A stretch of DNA of 64,000 nt from Polytrichum commune (Eukaryota > Streptophyta > Polytrichopsida > Polytrichales > Polytrichaceae). The translations under genes were made by a program, and so were the position numbers. The stretch is taken from the NCBI GenBank assembly GCA_950295325.1, contig OX485808.1, positions 5,334,501-5,398,500 of the forward strand, given 5' to 3'. The notes below the pieces were generated by a model. It ran no database searches. It was not told where the DNA came from and was given only the letters and a program-made list of their open reading frames with translations. This document shows, piece after piece, positions 23,129 to 47,999 of the stretch (positions within the stretch are counted from its first letter, which is position 1; each line of letters opens with the position of its first letter).

Positions 23129-24260
23129 GGGCCGGTTTACACTATGGACCATGAAGTCGGACCATGGAAGATGGCCTTTGTCAATGGTCCGACTTCCATG
23201 GTCTGACTTCATAAAAAAAATAGTTTTGAGAGCCTTGGGCCCCTCACTAGGTGTAAACCGAATGTGGACCAAGAAGAATGACCACACACCAAAAAGTGAA
23301 GGTGCTGATTTTTTTAAGACATGCCCAAAAAGGACAATTTTGGAAAAAAATTAAGTTTGATCATTCCTTGTCTTCTCTTGCAATGGGCTTCACTTGTCTT
23401 CACTTCTTGTTAAATAAGTCAAAGATGCGGCTTGCAAATCTTCTCACAACAATTTTTACAAAATAAAATAAAATGAACAATTTAATTTGTACATGCTCAA
23501 TGTAATTTGCATGTGACATGTACCTTGTGTTGTCACTACACTAAATAGGATATTTAGTATTTGATTATATTTAATGTTGTTACCACCCTCCCTTGCTCAA
23601 CACTAATTTTCAATTCTTTGATAATTAATGTTAGAAGATTTCCCATTGCACTTCTTTTGACTACCCTGATCTACAGTCTTTAAACCACTACAGATTTGTC
23701 TTTTTTGTTTTGCAACTGCATTTTGTAAACATTTTGGGGTGTGTAATATACCGTTGGAAATGTATTTTTAAGACCTTTCCAACGGTATATTACAAGCCCC
23801 AAAATTCCAAACATTACATTTGGTAGACCAAAAAAACAAATCTGCACTTGAATTCTTGAGTTCTAGATGTCCCACGTTGTTTGGTGAAACACGTGTGAGC
23901 CGGTTTAAGGGGTAGGGCAAGGTGCTAATATGTCTCATGGGATATGGTATAATTAAGGCATATAAAAGGTAGATTCATTAAAAATTTATTGAAATGGTAT
24001 TTCTCTGACATGGGCCCTTACCTTTTCCTACTAGACCACCTCTCTTGCCTCTCTTGCCTCTCTCACCGCAAAACCCGTTGGACCATGTCAGTGCATTTAT
24101 TCGGCCTTAAAAATTATATTTTGGGGACCTCGACCTTCATGGTCCCTCTGCCATTTTTTCCTTAGTGTGAACCGAAGTTGTTCCGGGAGAACTTCAACAA
24201 CCAATCAGCTGCCTTGCAAAGCCCTGGTCCAACTTCATGGTCCATAGTGTAAACCGGCCC
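23129..24260. mobile_element. Non-autonomous PIF/Harbinger-like element (1132 bp) with TTA duplication
   Basis: The left end GGGCCGGTTTACACTATGGA continues CCATGAAGTCGGACCATGG. The right end is its reverse complement with two or three mismatches over nearly 38 bases. TTA lies directly outside both ends (23126-23128 and 24261-24263), the 3-bp duplication typical of PIF/Harbinger elements. It has no transposase frame. It contains an internal long hairpin at 23690-23852 and a copy of the dispersed TTGTTACCACCCT repeat. Confidence 0.82.
23690..23852. repeat. Long inverted repeat (hairpin) inside the Harbinger-like element
   Basis: Bases 23731-23760 (ATTTTGGGGTGTGTAATATA...) pair with 23776-23805 at 28 of 30 positions across a 15-base loop. 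Weaker pairing continues outward (CAGATTTGTCTTTTTTG against CAAAAAAACAAATCTG). A transcript would form a stable foldback. It may be a small nested foldback element. Confidence 0.75.
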
Positions 24261-25151
24261 TTAGTGTAATGGTGGCGGGTTGGTTTTGTGAAAAGTGCGG
24301 TGGAATTGGGAAAGTGGAGGATATGAAACCAGTGTTTTTTTTTTTTAAATTTTTTTAAAACGGATTTCAACCGGCAACCATTTTGAAGAGGAGGATTTTT
24401 ACCCGGATGATTTGAGAAATAGGCAGATTTCATCCGATTTGATTCATCTAGGGCCAGATATCATTTGGTTCTAGGGTTTAGGTTATGTGTTCGTTGTAGG
24501 CTTGTAGCAATTTGGTGAATGGCGGACATGCGAAGCTTTTGCTTCATTATTGCATTTCAATATTGACGGCTAGTGTTGTTGCTTTAACAGTTGAAGAAAC
24601 CTGTGTAGAACTTTTTGAAAAAAATATATCCCACAATTTGTTCCCACCCCAAGCAAACGAGTGGAAGCAAATTTCACAACACTAACATAGTCATCACTAT
24701 TATGAACAAATAGTAAGTTCTTCACCTTAGTCAAATGATATTTTGAAAAAAGGATTGGTATTTATTTCACTAACAAGTGTTGACTTATGGATAAATGTCC
24801 AAAGTCATGTACAAGCGGGACAATTTTAGAAGATGGGGAATGAACATGGACTTGAGGTTTTTCCCTATCGTTGAGCATGTCGAAAGGAGTCCAATATCTT
24901 GTTGTTACCTGCCTCCCATGTACCCACTACATGCTTAAATCCAAATGCACAAATGTGGTTAGTTTTCTCTAAATAGATTGGGTGTCCCACTTCTGCTCAT
25001 AAGCCACCTTAGCTTTCATTTTGGTTTTGTCTTTTGCCAAAATGACCAGAACATGGCCTCTGATTTTGTGCACCCTTTTAGTGTCTCTATAAACCTTTGC
25101 AATTGTTGCAAAAATTTGTTCATGTTCCCCCGAAATGAAGGGAACCCCCTT
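24261..25151. other. Spacer, nothing recognised
   Basis: AT-rich DNA without long frames, repeats or promoter-like features that I can support. Confidence 0.4.
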
Positions 25152-25983
25152 TTAGTGACCTTCTGCACAGTGTGAAAATTGGGCACGGTATAATTTTAAG
25201 TCAAATAAATCACACAATTTCTTATTGCCATACATTTTCATAGCCAAAGGAAAAGACTTTGTGTTTTCCGTAAACCTCTTCCCACGGTCCGATTGGTTAA
25301 GATTAACTGCTACATCTTGAAGGAAGTTCCAAAGAGTGGGCCTCCCTCCAAAAACCCTTGATCGATGTGTGGCTATTATGTTTGTACAATTTTTTTGCAT
25401 GTTATGTGAATTTGCACATAATCTAGCTGATTCCTTTAATGTTGTTCTTGTTACTTCTAAATGCGCAACTTTGGCCTTTGCAGTTCGGTGAAGGAACCTT
25501 TCGTGTCGAAGCTTCTTCATGACATTTCTACTATGATTACTAAGTTCGTTAATACACAAAGAACCAATCCTCCTCCCCATATTGATGCCTTGGGTCCCCT
25601 CCTCTCTATTGCACGATCTTCATGTGTGACTCTTAATCTAAACTCATCCTCCCCAAGGATGCTATGGTAAGTGGCATACGTCATCCCAGGAAAGGTTTCT
25701 CTAGTCATATCAACTCTAGTACACGTGCGATGTCTAAAACCACCGTTTACATTTATGTCGACCCCTTCTACGGGAAACGCAACCCTGAGTTGGGCTTCCT
25801 CATACCAATTCCTAACAGCATGTGCGGCATGCAATATAGAATCAATACAATATTGTTTACCTCCTATGGAACACAAGGGACCTCTTAAGCCCCAACACAA
25901 AAATTGCATGACAAATGATTTATCCTATGAAGGACTTTCACCTGCCTGGCTTCTTTGGCCGGAATGTCTAAACCAACTATGAA
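25152..25983 (-). pseudogene. Frameshifted transposase-like remnant
   Basis: Two long minus-strand frames continue each other across a frameshift near 25530. The first (25909 to about 25530) reads LRGPL..., WYEEAQLRVAFPV, RRTCTRVDMTRE-like and GGGLVLCVLTNLVIIVEMS. The second (to 25152) reads KKLRHERFLHRTAKAKV, GRPTLWNFLQDVAVNLNQSD and RFTENTKSFPLAMKMYGNKK. The last segment resembles the helix-turn-helix-like region before the catalytic domain of P-element/THAP-type transposases, which is inference from memory. No catalytic domain follows and no intact start is evident. It is a truncated, decayed exon of an element gene of uncertain family. Confidence 0.45.
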
Positions 25984-28029
25984 ATATTTATGGTTTGAGA
26001 CCACGCTTTGGCCTGATGCGTGACTGAGCATTCTCTCTTCCTACTACAACTACATCCAACTACTTGTCTTTGCTAGTGGTCTCAACAATATCAAGAAGAA
26101 GAAGAAGAAGAAGTCCAATCTCCAAAGGAGGTTAGAGTGAATAGAGTGTATGTTTGTAAAGTATCCTTGGCCCTAAAGGACAATCACATTAGATGTGAAA
26201 CTACTTCACCCTTTGCAGAGAGTAGACACTACATTTAATACTGGTAGTCATTACTAGTAACCGGTAGCATGTAAGCATCATTAGTAGAAATCGTCCTAAG
26301 ACCATTTAGAGAGTATGGTATAGTGGAAATTCATTCTTTGGTGGGTTTTGGAGGTCAGTGATAGGTTGTCGATTCTCTAGTCTTCATTTATGGATTAGTA
26401 TAGAATGTGCATACTGTGTGACGAGTATGTTGATTTGTTTGAATGCACTCTTGATTTTCACAACATTGAGTTTAAGTTTTGTTTCCAAGCTTTTCATTGA
26501 TGGGATGTGTGTTGTGGCTCTTGCACCTACATCTAAGACCATAGGTGGGGCTATGTTCCAACTCTTGTTGTGATGTTGTTGTTGAGTGGTTGATATTTTG
26601 TAGTTTTCATATCGAGGGTTCTGCAACAAATTTATCAATGCAATATGTAAATTCTATGAATTGAATGGTGAGTTCTGGTGTAAGGAATTCAAGTGGGAAG
26701 TGGTTGTATGGGTGGCCTATGACGCACAATATTTCGCACAATATGTCGGGTTTAAACCTAGCATTACAATGGCATCTTTGGGCACCACATGTGCATGGCT
26801 GTAGTTATATTAATATTGTGTTCTTCTTCACGTAGTTCATTATAAGTTCATATGTTCATAAGTGTGTAATGTTTTGATATTTTATTTGATATAATAAGTT
26901 TACGTAGTTTCCAGACAACTTTGTTGTGCCTTTTTGTTATTAGCGCATGAATTTGTTGTTTCTTGCACATAAGTAGTGCATGTAATTATGTATATGCATC
27001 TAGTGAGTTACATATAGGGCATGTTATCGATGGATAGGCTTCTCTACCAAAAAAAAGTTACTTTTGGACATGACCCATATACTGTCTAGTTTGGAATTTG
27101 AGTAGACATGTTTTTTGATTATCCGTAATAGCGGGGTTTGTCCAAAACTCAACAACATTGACATTTCTGGTGGACGCAAGATGATTTTTTTAGATTCGCC
27201 TTCAAGTTTTCTTTGGTTGGCAGAGGTCCATATAGTCCACACAGTAGGTGCACTTCACCTTCACCAATAAACACTTAGCAAAATCCAATGATGCATCACC
27301 ATGAACAACAAACAGATGTCGAGGCGACTCAACATATGCATTTACGTGGTCTATTACCTCGATGCCCTTAACAATTAATCTCAGTCTTCAAGACCATCTC
27401 TAGCCTAGGGCAAGTGATTATTGAAGTCGAGACCTCTATTGTTACAAAATCTCTTTACGTGGGCAATGGTGCCAACATGGCTCTTCTTAAAATTTGAGAA
27501 TAGATTGTTCACGTTGTTTTTTTGGTGCATCCTAGACAACCCCCCTATCTCCTTAGGGCAATCGTGACATATTATCTTGATGATCCCTACATTATCTCAC
27601 CTCAAGACTTTAGTGACCATCGATGATCTTCCAAAGAATTTTTTTTAAGGCGACCTTAAGTTTGTCATGACCCTCAAGGTACATCTCCATAGCTAACTTT
27701 GGTATAAGAGTGGATTTCAAAAGATACTCTTGTGAGCCATGTTGCACTTCCTCGCCACTAACCCTAGTAGAGGACATGTGGTGGCTAGGGTGCGTGTGAG
27801 CCCAATTTCGTGTCCACATGTCAACTTAATCACAAAAATCGTTAAAACCATTGAATTGGTGTTTGCTTGAATTATCAGAAATATAAAAAGAGTGAAAGTC
27901 TAGAGTGGGATTTGAATTAAGCTAAGGGGTTAGGTAGGAGTTAGTTTTGCACAAGAAACTTAAAAGCATGGATGTGGGAATTGGTTAATTGATTAGGTGA
28001 GGCTTAGGGTTAAAGGGGGATGGCTATGG
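25984..28029. other. Spacer with an AAG microsatellite, no gene seen
   Basis: An AGA/AAG run lies at about 26095-26112. The remainder has only short frames without recognisable domains on either strand. Confidence 0.4.
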
Positions 28030-29400
28030 TTAGTGTTTATTTTAGGTAGGGGGGTTGGTTATGTTGGGCTGGCAGTTGAATTTGGTTGAAGATTGGGAAC
28101 GGGATCCTCGGATCCAGAGGGGAAGTGCTTGAGCGGCGGCCAAGAGCCATGCTCTCTCTCTCTCTGAAAAACAGAAGCTCTCGAAAGCGGTAGCAGGCGG
28201 GAGCCTTGCCCAAAGAATTGAAATGTTTTCTCCTGGGAATGCTAGCTGCCGAGATGGGGGAGGTGGCTAAGTACCAGGTGTGATGGCGAACAGTGGATGG
28301 GAGGAGGCAAGTCAAAAGTTGGTGTTAGAGCAGCACGGCTCTGCCGAGACCTGGAATGAGGAAGAGGCAGGGTAGCATGCGCAATGTTGTTAGCCCATGG
28401 TTGAAATCAGGTTGTAGGGCGTTGACTGGGAACTTACCGGAGTCAATGCCTGGGTTACAAGGGTATCTACAATCCCCAAGACCAGCAACTGGTGACGAAG
28501 GCAGCGGCGCTAACGGCCATGGCTGTGCCAAATTCAACTACGGGTGACGACTTCGGAGAGTGTCGATTCCTGGGGTCTCAGGTTCGTTCGTGAGTGGTTG
28601 GTTGTCATTATCCATTACAGAGCATCTAGAAGGGGATTACTGGGAGCGCAGGGTGGCTCTACTCCATCAGGGTAGCTACTTGCGGGAGGATGCATTGAGA
28701 GTCCGGTTAGTTCCAACTAGGCCGAATGAAGGAAGGGCAGTAGGCATTCGGAGCAGGAGGTGGAATTCGAGATGCAAGGTTGCTGCGGCCCTGACCTGAT
28801 GTGCTTGGGTGCGCAATTCAGAGGGTCTTCCCGTGATCTGTGATCAAGGCTAGCGGAGCGGCAGCTGCGCAGAGAGTGGCGCGAGGAAGGGGATTGAAAT
28901 GGGCAGAGGCTAGGCAGGGAATCAAAGGTGAATTCTGGGACACAAGTTGGATTCTCCATTCCCCTAAGACATCAACTGCTCACAAGACAATGTTTGGTGG
29001 AATCGCCACCGAGTAAGCAGTTGAAGCTAGGAGGGGAAGTCAGTCAAAGGTGTAACGGCCTGGGTTGGTAAGAACCTCAGTGTGTGAGGGGATTCTGAGC
29101 TACAACTCACTTCATCGACCGACTACAAGGATATTGTACCGAAACAGGGGCAGTAACGAAGGAAAAAGGACTGCCGAACAGGGCCTAAGGGCTTTACCTC
29201 TGTTCTCGGGTTTAGGATTGGACTGAGTTGTCGAAGATGTGGGACATGTACAAGGTGGAAGCTCCAGGGGACTCGGTGGAGGTAGGTAGGAGTTGGATTG
29301 ACAAGCAAGGCCGGTTGTAGCCTTGGCTTATTGGTCACTAGATCACGGATTGATTGAAGTTAGGTTTGTTAAGATTTGAGTAAGGTGTGGAGCAGGAATC
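28030..29400. other. GC-richer, low-AT segment of unknown origin
   Basis: This 1.4-kb stretch has a clearly different base composition from its flanks, with many short frames on both strands and a GA/CT run at 28152-28166. None of the frames has a motif I recognise. It could be a decayed retrotransposon internal region or an old gene fragment. I cannot support a function. Confidence 0.3.
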
Positions 29401-30780
29401 GGGAGGTGGCTTCGTAGGGCTTAAGTGAGTGATGAACCTCGGTGAGAGGCATCATTTAATTGAGTAGTTGATTTAGGACCTCTTGGGCAATACATGGACT
29501 TGATTGTATTGTGAGTTGTGTGCGTGTGAGGCTTGAGTATTTGTGAATGCTCATGGTCTAAGTTAATAAAAGGATGGTGTCAAGTGCACTATTCATTAAT
29601 GGAGAAAGCGAATGTGTAATGCTCATGGAGGACAACTAGTAGTATTGGTGAACATGGGATCTCTCACCTGGATTATGACGCACTGAAAGGTGGGGGTGAA
29701 CCTGGCTCACAGTGCGGTTCCAAAGGATTCGCATGATGTGGTTGCACATGGATGGAGTCATGGACATGAGTGTCGTTGGACACAACATGGGCGACAACCT
29801 TCTCCACGTGGCAACACTTTGGCGCCATGTGGTCTCACTATCGGCACATATAACATGTACATTGGAAGGGATTGTGTCCAAAGACTCGAGCCTCATCTAG
29901 ACCCGTACCCCTTCCTTAACATCAAAAAATGAAATGGTCAATCAAAGACATTTTTCTTTTCCAAACTTGACCTCAAAATAACATTACAATCACCCTCTTC
30001 AACATGGACATGACCAAAGAAAGTGGGGTTGAGAGTCTTCTTGCTCCAAAGTGTAGAGTTTTACCCTAAGCGACATCGCATTTGGCTCCAAACCCTAAAA
30101 TTGTATAAACCCAACCCCATTGTCCCAAACATCCAAACAAAACCACAAATATAAGAAGAATAGCACCGTAAACCCAAAACAACAAGCATGAACAAAGCAA
30201 CGGCTAGAGAAATCCCTTATCAAGTACATAAATTTGCTTGCAAACCATGGAATGACTTGATTAAGCTTCACAACCCTAATCCGCAAAGTTGTTTTATAGC
30301 CAAATCACGCTCCACAATAATGAACCCCCTAAACTCTCTCCAAAGAAATGCATGTATCACGAATGATGCAATTGCTCAAATTAGTGCACAATCTTCTCCA
30401 TTGAGGAATTGCTAGGCGGGTAGAGCACAACATGCATTGAAACATTCAAAAGCGTAAGTAGGGCGCAAAATTGTGGGCAACCACAACCTTAGATGCTCAA
30501 CTGAAAGTAGAGAGACCTACGCGTGCAAACAACATGCAAACCTTCTTGATGAGTTCATCTTTGAAACAAATGAGAAAACAACATATTTCCATCCAAATGG
30601 TCTATTTTCAAGATGAGGTAGGGAAACTCCCCAAATAGGTTCCTACCATCCATTTTTGAGTACCCTATGTGTAGTTCCACCAAAAACAATAATTCAATAC
30701 ATTACAAAGTATTGTATCATATTTATAATATTGTATGTGAATATAAATGATGCTATATTACCTTGAATGTTTTTAAAATA
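29401..30780. other. Spacer including the 3' UTR of the receptor kinase gene
   Basis: The segment adjoining 30780 is downstream of the receptor kinase stop codon and should contain its 3' UTR and polyadenylation site. No other gene, repeat or RNA is recognised. Confidence 0.4.
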
Positions 30781-41777
<10,997 letters not shown>

Positions 41778-43100
41778 CTGCACTGATCTCCAGCACACCC
41801 AACATCAGAAACACACAAATTCCTATCCCTGCTGCATTGAATCATGCCTAGTTAGAGTTAATGAAATGATTTAGAGTAAAACTGCCTTTTTAACGTCAAA
41901 TGATGTTGTTTTCTGATGAGTCTGTGTAGCAGGACAAAATTCTCACAGAAACTTCGCAAACTCCCAAACAACAAGTATTGTTTTGGGGAGCAAGTTGCGA
42001 CCAGGTGCACTTTACGGTAGAAATAGCATAACCCGTGAAAATAAGGTGATTCGTATTGAAGATGTGGTCTAACAATCATGAGAAAATTTTCCAAGATAGA
42101 CGAGAAGGATTCATGAAGAATGCAAGTTGTTTCATATTTTCCTGCCTTATACAAAAAATGCTATAATTTTTCAAAGTAGAAAGTTGTCCAACCCCCTACT
42201 CGTTCACTACATTCTCCCTACACTGAACACGGTAATCCGCATTTTCATACAAAACATCGTCTAAATCGGTTACCTCATGAGTACATTAACACTAGACTCC
42301 CATTGGCTACACTAAGTGTACACGCATTGAAGTTGCCGCCGAGCCATGATCGGTTTTAGAAGTGGTTCTTCACCATTATGACAATGGTCTAGTGCACGGC
42401 TAGAGAGTGGTTAACGGGTTATGGTGTTTCTACCTTATATGGACTACACAAGGTAGATAAGTCTTAAATGGTTCCTTTTCCAACTAGCCCACTTCTGCTA
42501 GAATATGAAACACGCGATTAATACAAGATGGTTCGCAAATGCAAGTAAAGGCCATGACCTCTTTCCTCATAACATTTGGAGCATGTATGAATATCTTATG
42601 CATGGTCAAAGTGAAGATTCTCATGCTCATTAAATAGCCGTGTGGGTCACCCCCAATTATGTTGACTATTGAGCTTAAAATGGTTATTGCAATTTGAGCA
42701 TGCAATCCATTCTTTTTTAAACACATGTCCTTTTGATATCCATTCTTGGAGCCACACCAAACTACATAATACTTAAATGTGAGTCTCCTAATAAGAAAAC
42801 TAATGGAATAAGGGATGTTACCTTAATGAGCGAGAGGATATTGAATGACGAGCTTCAATCTAGCAACTAGACATCCATTGATGACTCACCCGTTTTGGGA
42901 CACGATTGGATTGCTCATGGATGCAAACTATAGGTTATGGTTGAAATGTCCTCTGTGTGGATAATATACATGTCAAGATTGGTTTTGGGAGTGCCATCTA
43001 TTTAAATGAGCGTCAGGTTTTTGTCATGAGTGGACAGTAGTGGCCCATGTGCTTCACCTTTGCTCACAAGCACATGCCCAACAACTCCATCAACATTGGT
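41778..43100. other. Upstream region of the receptor kinase, no gene seen
   Basis: The missing first exon and promoter of the receptor kinase are expected here or further right. An in-frame extension past the splice site at 41777 does not give a signal peptide. Nothing else is recognised. Confidence 0.3.
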
Positions 43101-43252
43101 CATTACAGGAATCACGGTTCCTTACCACTAGTTTTGTTTCATTGAATGGTTATATAATACATAGCTAGAATAGACTTCCGGTTCATTTTCATATATTTCA
43201 AACCCGTGTAATGGAAGAGAACCAGTGGTAAGGAACTGCGATTCCTATAATG
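43101..43252. mobile_element. Short foldback/MITE-like element (152 bp)
   Basis: CATTACAGGAATCACGGTTC (continuing CTTACCACT) at 43101-43129 is matched by its reverse complement at 43224-43252 with about three mismatches in 29. No target duplication was resolved and the element has no coding capacity. Superfamily is left open. Confidence 0.65.
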
Positions 43253-46200
43253 GGCGTGATTGTTCAACATATCTCTGCAAATGTTCTTATGGCCCCAAGA
43301 CTCTCTTTAGATCTTGGTGATCAAGGTAGTTATAATGGGAACCAAGATATTTGAGAAAACCAAAAAGTATGGCACTAACATTGACTAAAAAAAACATGTC
43401 CAACATTCCAATCCAACTGATCTATTAGATTTCAGAAATTTTACAGTCATTTGCTGAAAAGTAGGCAATTGCGCTCCAAACATGCTTCTGGCATAACACA
43501 AAAACCATAGCAAACACCAGCTTCTCGAACAACCCCATTGTTGATTACTTAGCCGGATTTTGTGGGGAAGGCTTTGCTTGAACAATTTGTGGGCAAGAGT
43601 CATCTCCCAAGTTTCGAACTGCAAACCTCACAAGAATCCTGATTTATTAGACAACCTTCCTTGGATTGGCCTCAGCATGTGAAGCCTATCTTTTCATCAT
43701 GATATAATATGTGAATACAGGACAAGGTATCCTCAATAGAGTCATCCGTGAAGTCCCTCAACATAAGACAAAACCATGGAGCTCCTTCTTTTGAAAGAAA
43801 TTCTATCAAGAGCACATTAGCTCGTTGTGTCCACCCATCCTAGTAGAATGAGCTAGAAAGCTGGTATCTAATAGCCTAACACCAACCTTTGATTATCATA
43901 ATTGAAGAACTAAAAAAATTTTGTCAAGGGATTTTATCCATAAGCTGTGAAACTCACATTTTAGCCCTACTCAACGGGACTTTGATCCCAGGACTCTATA
44001 AATAACTCTGATATATAATGGATTTTCTGTCACTAGAAAAAGCATCATCGGGTCTCTAATGGGGTCTCTAGTTTCTCCAATGGCCATACAGCTGCCTGAC
44101 GTACCCTGAAGTCATGCATGTATGAATTCCAAGAGATGCTAGGATCAATCAAATTCAAAATAACAGTAGCCGGATCTCAAAATTGCAGCTAAAACTTCTT
44201 GACCACAAGCTCAAGAACAATTAATATACCTGAGGGCAACTCAGGGTAGCAAATGAAGCGAGCACCCCTAAAATGTAGCTGCAGGTTTGGCCTACTCCTC
44301 CATGCAATCTCTAAATAACATGCCTCCGCCTGCTGCCCAAACCAAGCAACCTCAAATTCTTGATCACATGCAGAAAATATGAAACAACCCAACGAACAAG
44401 ATGATCAGAACGGAAATTACCTGAAGAAATATTCTATTGAGTGATTCAACAGGCACAAGAGAAGATATGATCCAGTCCAGGTCATGAGTTGCCGGAAAAC
44501 AATGATTCTGCAAGAAAGTCACGAAGAAAGGAGACGAAATTAAATATCCAGAGAGGCCAAAGCTCCAGGTTAGCAGTACTGTAAGGATTGGATGTCAATT
44601 ACGTGGGAGGACAGTATTGCAAGCAACCTTGTCACCTCAAGAGGCGTCGACTTTAAAGCAGCAACACATGCACCTTAACTCATTTTCAGCCTCCACGCTT
44701 TGACTTCAGTAGCTCATCTAGCACAATATATGGACAGCAACAACCTCCCTATCTCATGAGGGAGCCTCGCAGCACAAGACCTCATAAGGGCTTGAGAATA
44801 ATTCAGATCATTCTAAGAGCGAGATTATCACCTCTTGCGTGAGTGTCGGAGACAATGCACCTCTTCACGCTGGGGGAGAGAGATTTGAAAATAATGTCAT
44901 CAGAAGGTTTTTGGAAAAGGCATGAGGGTACATATGATGACTCATGTTAAAGTGAGCCCTTCAATATCCTATCATGTATGAAAAGTTGGTGGAAATTAGA
45001 AACTTCCCAGGAAATTATGTGCACTCAAGCTAGTTATAGGTTACCGACAACAATTTGTCCATCTACCCTTTTCTTGGATAGTCTATCAAGGAACCTCACT
45101 TTCTCTACACCCAACTAAAAGGGATTTGACAATCGGCGCAAAATGACAACCACTTGGAAAGCATTATAGGGTCTATCAGAATGAGAAACCCTTGACATCC
45201 ACCACCGCCAATACTTATATTTGATGTTCTCAAGCATGCCTTTCTCGTTAAAGAGTGGACCTCTTTTCACCTTTAAACATGTAAAATAATCAAATTACTT
45301 TTATCCCATGAGTAGACTTTCTCAATCATGAATGGCAATTGTACTTGAAGCAACCACTAACCGACCCAAAGCAAAATCATTATGGGTTACCACATCTCAA
45401 ATCATAGACTTGGCATTTGAAAGTTGTCAGTGGTCACCTATCCCAATCCCTAGAGATATTAGCTAATGCCATTTGTTCTTTTACAATGAAGTTGGAAATG
45501 TGGCACAAAATTTTACAGTACTGGAGTGTTCCCTCTACAACTCCATTGGAAATAGATTTCCTTCCCTATTTCAGAACGCAACACTAGACAATCTCAAGTC
45601 TCTTTTTTTCAATCAAATACCGCATATATGAGCACAATGAGTCATGCAAGATTATAGCTTGAGATTCCAAATCATAGATTGTTGCTAAAAGTTAGTTTCA
45701 CATTTGCGAATCCAATAAAAAAATCTAACTCTTAAACCCAAGTTGGGAATCATGGCAGGCAGCAAAAACCAACCATTCAAGACATGCCAACCTTGACCAG
45801 ATGAAATCTTGTAACATATCAACAATTTTCAATATTTGTCAACCATGTTGAAAATCCCGTAATGTGAAAGAGAGTTTTTTTCCCCCTCGAGTCCGGTGAA
45901 TCTAAGTTCATCATCATTCCTGTGGCTTTGTGCTTCTAGGAACCCTTTATTTATTCTATAGTTTTGCAGACAGCTGAAATATCAACCAAGTCAAGTTCAT
46001 GGTCACCGGTCCCACATTGCAGCATGTCCACGCGTGCTACATTGAAAGTGGTAAGTACTCTGGATCATTGAAGGGACCTTGAAACTTCGACACATTTTTC
46101 AAATTTCAACTCATGCACTTGACACCCTCAGTTCCCATTACGTGGGGTGTTGTGTGGTTCGTTTTTCTAAGGCTTCTCGTACTTCCACTCATTGAATGTC

Positions 46201-47903
46201 GGTGGCCAAAGTTGTCATACATTAAGGTATGTGGGTGTTATTTATTTCGTTTTTCATGTTCTCCAACTTTTACCAATTACATTTACACAACAAAAACTCG
46301 TGTTGCATTAGCAAATCTACGATGAAACATGTGCAAAAACCATTTTGAAAATTGGACCTCTTCTTATTTAGTTATGATTATCGGAGGTGTATGGTTGTTG
46401 ATATCTTAACTAGATACATAGGTTCTCCCAATTGTGATCACTATTGAGTGTAAGAGTAATTAGTAATATTTGAAGATGTCCTCCACTCTCTTTCAAACAT
46501 GTGCCTTTATGAAGTTTGTTCTTTGATCTTCACCAAACCACATAGTACCAATCAAATATAGCCTAGGTTCGAAGAAGAAAGCGAGCCACTTCAAACCCAT
46601 CTACCTTAATAAATCTATGATGAAGGGAGTGCAAAACTCCTAAGTAATCATTGGGTACTAGGATTATCCTTTAACCTTTAACTACCCCGGGGTCCTTCCC
46701 ATGGAAACTACAAAATTTAAACCAACTCCAATCTTTACTTCTTTTCAACCTTGTACTACAATTTTTTTTTTGATGATGAACCTTTTGCACTTGTAGTCGC
46801 CCACATTTCCACATTTGTTTCCTCTTTCTTTGTCATATGTTTGTTTTGGGCATGTAGCCTTTTTTCTTGGAAACCTAGTTGAACATGTGTCCATCTTCCG
46901 TAGACTCCCACCACCACCACCCCACTACACATGACTACCAATTACCTTTACACAACAAAACTTGTGTTGTATTAGCAAATCTACAATGAAATATTAGCAA
47001 AAGAAAATCATATTGAAAATAGGACTTCCTTTTATGTAGAACTATCATTTTTGTGAAAGGATATGTTTGTTGATTTTCTAAAAAAAAACCCACCGTTTAC
47101 ACCTAATTATGTGGTTTCCTATGGTTTACCATTTGAAAATGGTACTATTGGTAAAACGTTATAGCAACACGTAAGTCCAAATGGTAAAGCAAATTAATAG
47201 GTTTAAATGGTTCACATAGATCCTCCTATTGAGTGTCAAGTGAATAACAAAATCATGATCATTTTTGTTTGTGAGCGGGAGACTATTCCAACCACGAATA
47301 AGTAGCTAAGAAAAAAAGAACACATGACTGCACATGTATGAAAATGGGTTATCATTTGCATGTCCTATGTTCGTCATGCTTAAGTTAGGGTGCCTAAAAT
47401 TACCATAACAATTCAAAGGTTGGTCTATAGCTTTTGATCGTCCCACCTATGTAGTTGTTTCCCTTGATTGTCTATGCATTAGTGCTATGCGGTGGTTCTC
47501 ATGTAGAGTCCCGACTCCCTTACCCTACAATGGCAAGTGGCACCTCCCTTCTTCTTTTTCTTTTTTCTTTGTTGCATAGGAAGGGCGGGGATTTTTCTAG
47601 CAACCGGAATTGTCTCCCAGTTATGGATAAAAACTGCCACTACTCCATGTATAGCCAAAAATTTCTAGGATATAAAACTTTTGGGCCTTGAGAAACCATT
47701 AAAGTATGTGTCATATCCATTAAAGTATGTGTCATATCCATAAAATTATGATCTTGATTAGCTTATGAAAAAAAAAGATCATGACTTGTTCCTCTTGTAC
47801 ATAATCAAGATCTTGACATAGCAAGCCCAATCAAGGTCTTGACACAACAAGCCCAATCAAAGGTTTTCAAATATCCTCACGCCACTTTCAAATTTGTAAC
47901 ATT
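43253..47903. other. Long spacer with one duplicated segment, no gene seen
   Basis: A segment beginning ACCAATTAC(A/C)(T/-)TTTACACAACAAAA at 46271 recurs at 46937 with the text AGCAAATCTAC(G/A)ATGAAA, a degenerate direct repeat about 665 bp apart. A 20-bp direct duplication (AAAGTATGTGTCATATCCAT) is at 47700-47740. The short frames here have no recognisable domain. Confidence 0.4.
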
Positions 47904-47999
47904 CACTACTACAAAAACATGGCTTATATGACTGGACATATGACTACTTTGAGTTTACAAAACACTCAAATTTTTTTTGACTTCCTAGTCGTTTCAGGT

